This document shows, piece by piece, positions 53,641 through 64,000 of a stretch of DNA of 64,000 nt. Source of the stretch: Ascidia mentula (taxonomy: Eukaryota > Chordata > Ascidiacea > Phlebobranchia > Ascidiidae); assembly GCA_947561715.1 (NCBI GenBank), contig OX387202.1, forward strand, positions 8,073,001 through 8,137,000, written 5' to 3'. A model generated the notes under the pieces. That model saw only the letters and a list, made by a program, of their open reading frames with translations. It did not search any database and was not told where the DNA came from. Every line of letters begins with the position of its first letter. The stretch's first letter is position 1. The translations under genes were made by a program, and so were the position numbers.

Positions 53641-55980
53641 TACAGTGGAAAACGCTGATACTCCAGTATTGCTTTTGCGGTTGCACAACGTCTGCAACTA
53701 TGCGATTTCAGCACTTGTCCATTTTGCAGTACATGACTTTTCGATGAAAAATATTTTTTTGCAGTACAAGCTTTATTATACAGTGGAAAACGCTGATACT
53801 CCAGTATTGCTTTTGCGGTTGCACAACGTATGTAAGTGTGGAATTTCAGCCCTTGTCCATTTTGCAGTATATGACTTTTCGATGAAAAATATTTTTTTGC
53901 AGTACAAGCTTTATTGTACTGTGGAAAACGCTGATACTCCAGTATTGCTTTTGCGGTTGAACAACGTATGTAACTATGCGATTTCAGCACTTGTCCATTT
54001 TGCAGTATATGACTTTTCCATGAAAAATATTTTTTTGCAGTACAAGCTTTATTATACAGTGGAAAGCGCTGATACTCCAGTATTGCTTTTGCGGTTGCAC
54101 AACGTATGTAACTATGCGATTTCAGCACTTGTCCATTTTGCAGTATATGACTTTTCGATGAAAAATATTTTTTTGCAGTACAAGCTTTATTATACAGTGG
54201 AAAACGCTGATACTCCAGTATTGCTTTTGCGGTTGCACAACGTATGTAACAATGCGATTTCAGCACTTGTCCATTTTGCAGTATATGACTTTTCGATAAA
54301 AAATAATTTTTTTCAGTACAAGCTTTATTATACAGTGGAAAACGCTGATACTCCAGTATTCCTTTTGCGGTTGCACAACGTGTGTAACTATGCGATTTCA
54401 GCACTTGTCCATTTTGCAGTATATGACTTTTCGATGAAAAATATTTTTTTGCAGTACAAGCATTATTATACAGTGGAAAACGCTGATACTCCAGTATTGC
54501 TTTTGCGGTTGCACAACGTATGTAACTATGCGATTTCAGCACTTGTCCATTTTGCAGTATATGACTTTTCGATAAAAAATAATTTTTTTCAGTACAAGCT
54601 TTATTATACGGTGGAAAACGCTGATACTCCAGTATTGCTTGTGCGGTTGCACAACGTATGTAACTATCAGATTTCAGCACTTGTCCATTTTGCAGTGTAT
54701 GACATTTCGATAAAAAATATTTTTTTTCAGCACAAGCTTTATTATACAGTGGAAAACGCTGATACTCCAGTATTGCTTTTGCGGTTGCACAACGTATGTA
54801 ACTGTGCGATTTCAGCACTTGTCCATTTTGCAGTATATGATTTTTCGATGAAAAATATTTTTTTGCAGTACAAGCTTTATTATACAGAGGAAAACGCTGA
54901 TACTCCAGTATTGCATTTGCGGTTGCACAACGTATGTAACTGTGCAATTTCAGCACTTGTCCATTTTGCAGTATATGACTTTTCGATAAAAAATATTTTT
55001 TTGCGGTACAAGCTTTATTATACAGTGGAAAACGCTGATACTCCAGTATTGCTTTTGCGGTTGCACAACGTCTGCAACTATGCGATTTCAGCACTTGTCC
55101 ATTTTGCAGTACATGACTTTTCGATGAAAAATATTTTTTTGCAGTACAAGCTTTATTATACAGTGGAAAACGCTGATACTCCAGTATTGCTTTTGCGGTT
55201 GCACAACGTATGTAAGTGTGGAATTTCAGCCCTTGTCCATTTTGCAGTATATGACTTTTCGATGAAAAATATTTTTTTGCAGTACAAGCTTTATTGTACT
55301 GTGGAAAACGCTGATACTCCAGTATTGCTTTTGCGGTTGAACAACGTATGTAACTATGCGATTTCAGCACTTGTCCATTTTGCAGTATATGACTTTTCCA
55401 TGAAAAATATTTTTTTGCAGTACAAGCTTTATTATACAGTGGAAAGCGCTGATACTCCAGTATTGCTTTTGCGGTTGCACAACGTATGTAACTATGCGAT
55501 TTCAGCACTTGTCCATTTTGCAGTATATGACTTTTCGATGAAAAATATTTTTTTGCAGTACAAGCTTTATTATACAGTGGAAAACGCTGATACTCCAGTA
55601 TTGCTTTTGCGGTTGCACAAAGTATGTAACTATGCGATTTCAGCACTTGTCCATTTTGCAGTATATGACTTTTCGATAAAAAATAATTTTTTTCAGTACA
55701 AGCTTTATTATACAGTGGAAAACGCTGATACTCCAGTATTCCTTTTGCGGTTGCACAACGTATGTAACTATGCGATTTCAGCACTTGTCCATTTTGCAGT
55801 ATATGACTTTTCGATGAAAAATATTTTTTTGCAGTACAAGCTTTATTATACAGTGGAAAACGCTGATACTCCAGTATTGCTTTTGCGGTTGCACAACGTA
55901 TGTAACTATGCGATTTCAGCACTTGTCCATTTTGCAGTATATGACTTTTCGATAAAAAATAATTTTTTTCAGTACAAGCT
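53640..55980 (+). repeat. 10-mer HOR, 1,380-bp shift
   Basis: A seven-monomer cassette recurs with a 1,380-bp shift. Its markers are GTCTGCAACTATG, GTACATGAC, TAAGTGTGGAATTTCAGCCC, TATTGTACTGTGG with TTGAACAAC, TTTTCCATGAAA and GGAAAGCGC (for example TTTTCC at 54013 and 55393). Copy 1 is about 53.64-54.60 kb and copy 2 about 55.02-55.98 kb. Shorter pieces of it reappear at about 58.88-59.27 and 62.06-62.45 kb. Confidence 0.88.
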
Positions 55981-56227
55981 TTATTATACAGTGGAAAACG
56001 CTGATACTCCAGTATTCCTTTTGCGGTTGCACAACGTATGTAACTATGCGATTTCAGCACTTGTCCATTTTGCAGTATATGACTTTTCGATGAAAAATAT
56101 TTTTTTGCAGTAAAAGCTTTATTATACAGTGGAAAACGCTGATACTCCAGTATTCCTTTTGCGGTTGCACAACGTATGTAACTATGCGATTTCAGCACTT
56201 GTCCATTTTGCAGTATATGACTTTTCG

Positions 56228-58987
56228 ATGAAAAATATTTTTTTGCAGTACAAGCATTATTATACAGTGGAAAACGCTGATACTCCAGTATTGCTTTTGC
56301 GGTTGCACACCGTATGTAACTATGCGATTTCAGCACTTGTCCATTTTGCAGTATATGACTTTTCGATAAAAAATAATTTTTTTCAGTACAAGCTTTATTA
56401 TACAGTGGAAAACGCTGATACTCCAGTATTGCTTGTGCGGTTGCACAACGTATGTAACTATCAGATTTCAGCACTTGTCCATTTTGCAGTGTATGACATT
56501 TCGATAAAAAATATTTTTTTTCAGTACAAGCTTTATTATACAGTGGAAAACGCTGATACTCCAGTATTGCTTTTGCGGTTGCACAACGTATGTAACTGTG
56601 CGATTTCAGCACTTGTCCATTTTGCAGTATATGATTTTTCGATGAAAAATATTTTTTTGCAGTACAAGCTTTATTATACAGAGGAAAACGCTGATACTCC
56701 AGTATACCTTTTGCGGTTGCACAACGTATGTAACTATGCGATTTCAGCACTTGTCCATTTTGCAGTATATGACTTTTCGATGAAAAATATTTTTTTGCAG
56801 TACAAGCATTATTATACAGTGGAAAACGCTGATACTCCAGTATTGCTTTTGCGGTTGCACACCGTATGTAACTATGCGATTTCAGCACTTGTCCATTTTG
56901 CAGTATATGACTTTTCGATAAAAAATAATTTTTTTCAGTACAAGCTTTATTATACGGTGGAAAACGCTGATACTCCAGTATTGCTTGTGCGGTTGCACAA
57001 CGTATGTAACTATCAGATTTCAGCACTTGTCCATTTTGCAGTGTATGACATTTCGATAAAAAATATTTTTTTTCAGTACAAGCTTTATTATACAGTGGAA
57101 AACGCTGATACTCCAGTATTGCTTTTGCGGTTGCACAACGTATGTAACTGTGCGATTTCAGCACTTGTCCATTTTGCAGTATATGATTTTTCGATGAAAA
57201 ATATTTTTTTGCAGTACAAGCTTTATTATACAGAGGAAAACGCTGATACTCCAGTATTCCTTTTACGGTTGCACAACGTATGTAACTATGCGATTTCAGC
57301 ACTTGTCCATTTTGCAGTATATGACTTTTCGATGAAAAATATTTTTTTGCAGTACAAGCATTATTATACAGTGGAAAACGCTGATACTCCAGTATTGCTT
57401 TTGCGGTTGCACACCGTATGTAACTATGCGATTTCAGCACTTGTCCATTTTGCAGTATATGACTTTTCGATAAAAAATAATTTTTTTCAGTACAAGCTTT
57501 ATTATACGGTGGAAAACGCTGATACTCCAGTATTGCTTGTGCGGTTGTACAACGTATGTAACTATCAGATTTCAGCACTTGTCCATTTTGCAGTGTATGA
57601 CATTTCGATAAAAAATATTTTTTTTCAGTACAAGCTTTATTATACAGTGGAAAACGCTGATACTCCAGTATTGCTTTTGCGGTTGCACAACGTATGTAAC
57701 TGTGCGATTTCAGCACTTGTCCATTTTGCAGTATATGATTTTTCGATGAAAAATATTTTTTTGCAGTACAAGCTTTATTATACAGAGGAAAACGCTGATA
57801 CTCCAGTATACCTTTTGCGGTTGCACAACGTATGTAACTATGCGATTTCAGCACTTGTCCATTTTGCAGTATATGACTTTTCGATGAAAAATATTTTTTT
57901 GCAGTACAAGCATTATTATACAGTGGAAAACGCTGATACTCCAGTATTGCTTTTGCGGTTGCACACCGTATGTAACTATGCGATTTCAGCACTTGTCCAT
58001 TTTGCAGTATATGACTTTTCGATAAAAAATAATTTTTTTCAGTACAAGCTTTATTATACGGTGGAAAACGCTGATACTCCAGTATTGCTTGTGCGGTTGC
58101 ACAACGTATGTAACTATCAGATTTCAGCACTTGTCCATTTTGCAGTGTATGACATTTCGATAAAAAATATTTTTTTTCAGTACAAGCTTTATTATACAGT
58201 GGAAAACGCTGATACTCCAGTATTGCTTTTGCGGTTGCACAACGTATGTAACTGTGCGATTTCAGCACTTGTCCATTTTGCAGTATATGATTTTTCGATG
58301 AAAAATATTTTTTTGCAGTACAAGCTTTATTATACAGAGGAAAACGCTGATACTCCAGTATTCCTTTTACGGTTGCACAACGTATGTAACTATGCGATTT
58401 CAGCACTTGTCCATTTTGCAGTATATGACTTTTCGATGAAAAATATTTTTTTGCAGTACAAGCATTATTATACAGTGGAAAACGCTGATACTCCAGTATT
58501 GCTTTTGCGGTTGCACACCGTATGTAACTATGCGATTTCAGCACTTGTCCATTTTGCAGTATATGACTTTTCGATAAAAAATAATTTTTTTCAGTACAAG
58601 CTTTATTATACGGTGGAAAACGCTGATACTCCAGTATTGCTTGTGCGGTTGTACAACGTATGTAACTATCAGATTTCAGCACTTGTCCATTTTGCAGTGT
58701 ATGACATTTCGATAAAAAATATTTTTTTTCAGTACAAGCTTTATTATACAGTGGAAAACGCTGATACTCCAGTATTGCTTTTGCGGTTGCACAACGTATG
58801 TAACTGTGCGATTTCAGCACTTGTCCATTTTGCAGTATATGATTTTTCGATGAAAAATAATTTTTTTCAGTACAAGCTTTATTATACAGTGGAAAACGCT
58901 GATACTCCAGTATTGCTTTTGCGGTTGCACAACGTCTGCAACTATGCGATTTCAGCACTTGTCCATTTTGCAGTACATGACTTTTCG
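56228..58987 (+). repeat. 4-mer HOR (552 bp) nested in an 8-mer (1,104 bp)
   Basis: CAAGCATTATT occurs at 56251, 56803, 57355, 57907 and 58459, spaced exactly 552 bp. Each 4-mer reads: CAAGCATTATT unit with CACACCGTATG; ATAAAAAATAA unit with TTGTGCGG and TATCAG; GACATTTCGATA unit with TGTGCG; TACAGAGG unit. Alternate 4-mers differ. GTATACCTT (56701, 57805) alternates with GTATTCCTTTTACGG (57253, 58357), and GCGGTTGTAC occurs at 57541 and 58645. Eight-mers 56642-57745 and 57746-58849 showed no difference on reading. Confidence 0.94.
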
Positions 58988-59425
58988 ATGAAAAATATTT
59001 TTTTGCAGTACAAGCTTTATTATACAGTGGAAAACGCTGATACTCCAGTATTGCTTTTGCGGTTGCACAACGTATGTAAGTGTGGAATTTCAGCCCTTGT
59101 CCATTTTGCAGTATATGACTTTTCGATGAAAAATATTTTTTTGCAGTACAAGCTTTATTGTACTGTGGAAAACGCTGATACTCCAGTATTGCTTTTGCGG
59201 TTGAACAACGTATGTAACTATGCGATTTCAGCACTTGTCCATTTTGCAGTATATGACTTTTCGATAAAAAATAATTTTTTTCAGTACAAGCTTTATTATA
59301 CAGTGGAAAACGCTGATACTCCAGTATTCCTTTTGCGGTTGCACAACGTATGTAACTATGCGATTTCAGCACTTGTCCATTTTGCAGTATATGACTTTTC
59401 GATGAAAAATATTTTTTTGCAGTAA

Positions 59426-62400
59426 AAGCTTTATTATACAGTGGAAAACGCTGATACTCCAGTATTCCTTTTGCGGTTGCACAACGTATGTAACTATGCG
59501 ATTTCAGCACTTGTCCATTTTGCAGTATATGACTTTTCGATGAAAAATATTTTTTTGCAGTACAAGCATTATTATACAGTGGAAAACGCTGATACTCCAG
59601 TATTGCTTTTGCGGTTGCACACCGTATGTAACTATGCGATTTCAGCACTTGTCCATTTTGCAGTATATGACTTTTCGATAAAAAATAATTTTTTTCAGTA
59701 CAAGCTTTATTATACGGTGGAAAACGCTGATACTCCAGTATTGCTTGTGCGGTTGCACAACGTATGTAACTATCAGATTTCAGCACTTGTCCATTTTGCA
59801 GTGTATGACATTTCGATAAAAAATATTTTTTTTCAGTACAAGCTTTATTATACAGTGGAAAACGCTGATACTCCAGTATTGCTTTTGCGGTTGCACAACG
59901 TATGTAACTGTGCGATTTCAGCACTTGTCCATTTTGCAGTATATGATTTTTCGATGAAAAATATTTTTTTGCAGTACAAGCTTTATTATACAGAGGAAAA
60001 CGCTGATACTCCAGTATTCCTTTTGCGGTTGCACAACGTATGTAACTATGCGATTTCAGCACTTGTCCATTTTGCAGTATATGACTTTTCGATGAAAAAT
60101 ATTTTTTTGCAGTACAAGCATTATTATACAGTGGAAAACGCTGATACTCCAGTATTGCTTTTGCGGTTGCACACCGTATGTAACTATGCGATTTCAGCAC
60201 TTGTCCATTTTGCAGTATATGACTTTTCGATAAAAAATAATTTTTTTCAGTATAAGCTTTATTATACGGTGGAAAACGCTGATACTCCCGTATTGCTTGT
60301 GCGGTTGCACAACGTATGTAACTATCAGATTTCAGCACTTGTCCATTTTGCAGTGTATGACATTTCGATAAAAAATATTTTTTTTCAGTACAAGCTTTAT
60401 TATACAGTGGAAAACGCTGATACTCCAGTATTGCTTTTGTGGTTGCACAACGTATGTAACTGTGCGATTTCAGCACTTGTCCATTTTGCAGTATATGATT
60501 TTTCGATGAAAAATATTTTTTTGCAGTACAAGCTTTATTATACAGAGGAAAACGCTGATACTCCAGTATTGCTTTTGCGGTTGCACAACGTATGTAACTA
60601 TGCGATTTCAGCACTTGTCCATTTTGCAGTATATGACTTTTCGATGAAAAATATTTTTTTGCGGTATAAGCTTTATTATACAGTGGAAAACGCTGATACT
60701 CCAGTATTGCTTTTGCGGTTGCACAACGTATGTAACTATGCGATTTCAGCACTTGTCCATTTTGCAGTATATGACTTTTCGATGAAAAATATTTTTTTGC
60801 AGTACAAGCTTTATTATACAGTGGAAAACGCTGATACTCCAGTATTGCTTTTGCGGTTGCACAACGTATGTAACTATGAGATTTCAGCACTTGTCCATTT
60901 TGCAGTGTATGACTTTTCGATAAAAAATATTTTTTTTCAGTACAAGCTTTATTTTACAGTGGAAAACGCTGGTACTCCAGTATTGCCTTTGCGGTTGCCC
61001 AACGTATGTGACTGTGCGATTTCAGCACTTGTCCATTTTGCAGTATATGACTTTTCGATGAAAAATATTTTTTTGCAGTACAAGCTTTATTATACAGTGG
61101 AAAACGCTGATACTCCAGTATTGCTTTTGCGGTTGCACAACGTATGTAACTATGAGATTTCAGCACTTGTCCATTTTGCTGTGTATGACTTTTCGATAAA
61201 AAATAATTTTTTCAGTACAAGCTTTATTATACAGTGGAAAACGCTGATACTCCAGTATTGCTTTTGCGGTTGCACAACGTATGCAACTGTGCGATTTCAG
61301 CACTTGTCCGTTTTGCAGTATATGACTTTTCGATAAAAAATAATTTTTTTCAGTACAAGCTTTATTTTACAGTGGAAAACGCTGGTACTCCAGTATTGCC
61401 TTTGCGGTTGCACAACGTATGTAACTGTGCGATTTCAGCACTTGTCCATTTTGCAGTATATGACTTTTCGATGAAAAATATTTTTTTGCAGTACAAGCTT
61501 TATTATACAGTGGAAAACGCTGATACTCCAGTATTGCTTTTGCGGTTGCACAACGTATGTAACTATGAGATTTCAGCACTTGTCCATTTTGCAGTGTATG
61601 ACTTTTCGACAAAAAATAATTTTTTTCAGTACAAGCTTTATTATACAGTGGAAAACGCTGATACTCCAGTATTGCTTTTGTGGTTGCACAACGTCTGTAA
61701 CTATGCGATTTCAGCACTTGTCCATTTTGCAGTATATGACTTTTCGATGAAAAATATTTTTTTGCAGTACAAGCTTTATTATACAGTGGAAAACGCTGAT
61801 ACTCCAGTATTGCTTTTGCGGTTGCACAACGTATGTAACTATGAGATTTCAGCACTTGTCCATTTTGCAGTATATGACTTTTCGATGAAAAATATTTTTT
61901 TGCGGTACAAGCTTTATTATACAGTGGAAAACGCTGATACTCCAGTATTGCTTTTGCGGTTGCACAACGTATGTAACTATGCGATTTCAGCACTTGTCCA
62001 TTTTGCAGTGTATGACTTTTCGATGAAAAATAATTTTTTTCAGTACAAGCTTTATTATACAGTGGAAAACGCTGATACTCCAGTATTGCTTTTGCGGTTG
62101 CACAACGTCTGCAACTATGCGATTTCAGCACTTGTCCATTTTGCAGTACATGACTTTTCGATGAAAAATATTTTTTTGCAGTACAAGCTTTATTATACAG
62201 TGGAAAACGCTGATACTCCAGTATTGATTTTGCGGTTGCACAACGTATGTAAGTGTGGAATTTCAGCCCTTGTCCATTTTGCAGTATATGACTTTTCGAT
62301 GAAAAATATTTTTTTGCAGTACAAGCTTTATTGTACTGTGGAAAACGCTGATACTCCAGTATTGCTTTTGCGGTTGAACAACGTATGTAACTATGCGATT

Positions 62401-63954
62401 TCAGCACTTGTCCATTTTGCAGTATATGACTTTTCGATAAAAAATAATTTTTTTCAGTACAAGCTTTATTATACATTGGAAAACGCTGATACTCCAGTAT
62501 TCCTTTTGCGGTTGCACAACGTATGTAACTATGCGATTTCAGCACTTGTCCATTTTGCAGTATATGACTTTTCGATGAAAAATATTTTTTTGCAGTAAAA
62601 GCTTTATTATACAGTGGAAAACGCTGATACTCCAGTATTCCTTTTGCGGTTGCACAACGTATGTAACTATGCGATTTCAGCACTTGTCCATTTTGCAGTA
62701 TATGACTTTTCGATGAAAAATATTTTTTTGCAGTACAAGCATTATTATACAGTGGAAAACGCTGATACTCCAGTATTGCTTTTGCGGTTGCACACCGTAT
62801 GTAACTATGCGATTTCAGCACTTGTCCATTTTGCAGTATATGACTTTTCGATAAAAAATAATTTTTTTCAGTACAAGCTTTATTATACGGTGGAAAACGC
62901 TGATACTCCAGTATTGCTTGTGCGGTTGCACAACGTATGTAACTATCAGATTTCAGCACTTGTCCATTTTGCAGTGTATGACATTTCGATAAAAAATATT
63001 TTTTTTCAGTACAAGCTTTATTATACAGTGGAAAACGCTGATACTCCAGTATTGCTTTTGCGGTTGCACAACGTATGTAACTGTGCGATTTCAGCACTTG
63101 TCCATTTTGCAGTATATGATTTTTCGATGAAAAATATTTTTTTGCAGTACAAGCTTTATTATACAGAGGAAAACGCTGATACTCCAGTATTCCTTTTGCT
63201 GTTGCACAACGTATGTAACTATGCGATTTCAGCACTTGTCCATTTTGCAGTATATGACTTTTCGATGAAAAATATTTTTTTGCAGTACAAGCATTATTAT
63301 ACAGTGGAAAACGCTGATACTCCAGTATTGCTTTTGCGGTTGCACACCGTATGTAACTATGCGATTTCAGCACTTGTCCATTTTGCAGTATATGACTTTT
63401 CGATAAAAAATAATTTTTTTCAGTATAAGCTTTATTATACGGTGGAAAACGCTGATACTCCAGTATTGCTTGTGCGGTTGCACAACGTATGTAACTATCA
63501 GATTTCAGCACTTGTCCATTTTGCAGTGTATGACATTTCGATAAAAAATATTTTTTTTCAGTACAAGCTTTATTATACAGTGGAAAACGCTGATACTCCA
63601 GTATTGCTTTTGTGGTTGCACAACGTATGTAACTGTGCGATTTCAGCACTTGTCCATTTTGCAGTATATGATTTTTCGATGAAAAATATTTTTTTGCAGT
63701 ACAAGCTTTATTATACAGAGGAAAACGCTGATACTCCAGTATTGCATTTGCGGTTGCACAACGTATGTAACTGTGCAATTTCAGCACTTGTCCATTTTGC
63801 AGTATATGACTTTTCGATAAAAAATATTTTTTTGCGGTATAAGCTTTATTATACAGTGGAAAACGCTGATACTCCAGTATTGCTTTTGCGGTTGCACAAC
63901 GTATGTAACTATGCGATTTCAGCACTTGTCCATTTTGCAGTATATGACTTTTCG
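59426..63954 (+). repeat. Further copies of the 4-mer and flanking HORs
   Basis: CAAGCATTATT 4-mers recur in pairs at 59563/60115 and 62736/63288 (552 bp within each pair). Between them, about 60.8-62.0 kb repeats the 0.7-1.6, 21.1-22.0, 24.8-25.7 and 45.1-46.0 kb cassette, identified by TTGCCCAACG with TATGTGACTG. The cassette is followed by a piece of the 10-mer block. New private changes are CAGTATAAGC (about 60250, 63422) and TTTTGCTGTTGC (about 63190). Confidence 0.85.
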
Positions 63955-64000
63955 ATGAAAAATATTTTTTTGCAGTACAAGCTTTATTATACAGTGGAAA
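63955..64000 (+). repeat. Truncated satellite monomer at the window edge
   Basis: The last 46 bp are the start of a consensus-type monomer (ATGAAAAAT through ACAGTGGAAA). The array evidently continues past the right edge. The left edge (1-59) likewise enters mid-monomer. Confidence 0.97.

Larger units (their letters stand above)
1..64000 (+). repeat. 138-bp satellite DNA array filling the window
   Basis: The window is a continuous direct tandem array of a 138-bp monomer. Landmarks recur in order in every unit: ATGAAAAAT, an A/T run, GCAGTAC, AAGCTT (HindIII), ACAGTGGAAAACGC, CTCCAGTATTG, GCGGTTGCACAACG, TATGTAAC, TTTCAGCACTTGTCC, ATTTTGCAGTATATGAC, TTTTCG. The first 59 bp and the last 46 bp are partial units. 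No inverted block, inserted element or unique spacer was seen. Between the unit starts at 60 and 63955 lie 463 units with a net excess of 1 bp. Most differences between units are single substitutions at a limited set of sites, combined into recurring haplotypes. A block of this kind is typical of eukaryotic constitutive heterochromatin. Chromosomal position and species are not shown by the sequence. Confidence 0.99.

Noticed and set aside
53145-60890. A 2,581-codon minus-strand open frame with a 46-residue repeat, resembling a giant repetitive protein
   Set aside because: It is explained by a unit length divisible by three with a stop-free frame. An equally regular frame lies on the opposite strand, array-wide stops and frameshifts are tolerated, and there is no signal peptide, unique terminus or flanking gene structure.
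1-64000. Transposable element or tRNA/5S/rDNA tandem array
   Set aside because: No reverse transcriptase, transposase, terminal repeats, poly-A tail, tRNA cloverleaf, or convincing pol III A/B box was seen in the monomer.
1-64000. Telomeric or simple-sequence repeat
   Set aside because: No TTAGG, TTAGGG or other short-period tract was found; the only runs are the short A and T tracts inside each monomer.
1-64000. Bacterial or phage origin, operons, promoters or terminators
   Set aside because: No coding density, ribosome binding sites with real genes, or terminator hairpins; a 64-kb HOR satellite is a eukaryotic feature.

Overview
The whole 64 kb window is one uninterrupted head-to-tail satellite DNA array. 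It contains no gene, RNA gene, transposon, CRISPR array or unique sequence that I can find on either strand. The repeat unit is 138 bp (about 64% A+T in the consensus I read) and all copies lie in the same orientation. Taking the unit to begin at the ATG of ATGAAAAAT, the first full unit starts at 60 and the last, truncated one at 63955. That is 463 complete units in 63,895 bp, only 1 bp more than 463 x 138.

This is a eukaryotic heterochromatic (centromeric, pericentromeric or subtelomeric) satellite block of the kind long-read assemblies now resolve. The sequence does not identify the species and I do not recognise the monomer. CpG is not depleted (5 per unit, about 4 expected), which argues mildly against a heavily germline-methylated genome such as a vertebrate or plant. 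Most units carry a HindIII site (AAGCTT), so a 138-bp HindIII ladder is expected.

The information in the window lies in how monomer variants are ordered. They form higher-order repeats (HORs) at several scales. Examples are a 2-mer (275 bp, 3.9-4.5 kb), 6-mer (828 bp, 6.7-9.2 kb), 5-mer (690 bp, 9.4-10.7 kb), 18-mer (2,484 bp, 12.9-17.5 kb), 27-mer (3,726 bp, 20.5-27.4 kb), 24/25-mer (26.9-33.6 kb), 26-mer (3,591 bp, 46.5-53.6 kb), 10-mer (1,380 bp, 53.6-56.0 kb) and 4-mer nested in 8-mer (552/1,104 bp, 56.2-58.9 kb). Above these, 15.4-23.2 kb recurs at 38.6-47.3 kb, a macro-repeat of about 23-24 kb.

Because 138 is 46 x 3 and the consensus has a stop-free frame on each strand, the array shows very long open frames (up to 2,581 codons, minus strand, 53145-60890). 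I interpret these as by-products of periodicity. They overlap on both strands, they are broken by stops and frameshifts that have themselves been amplified with the HORs, and the variants change amino acids freely.
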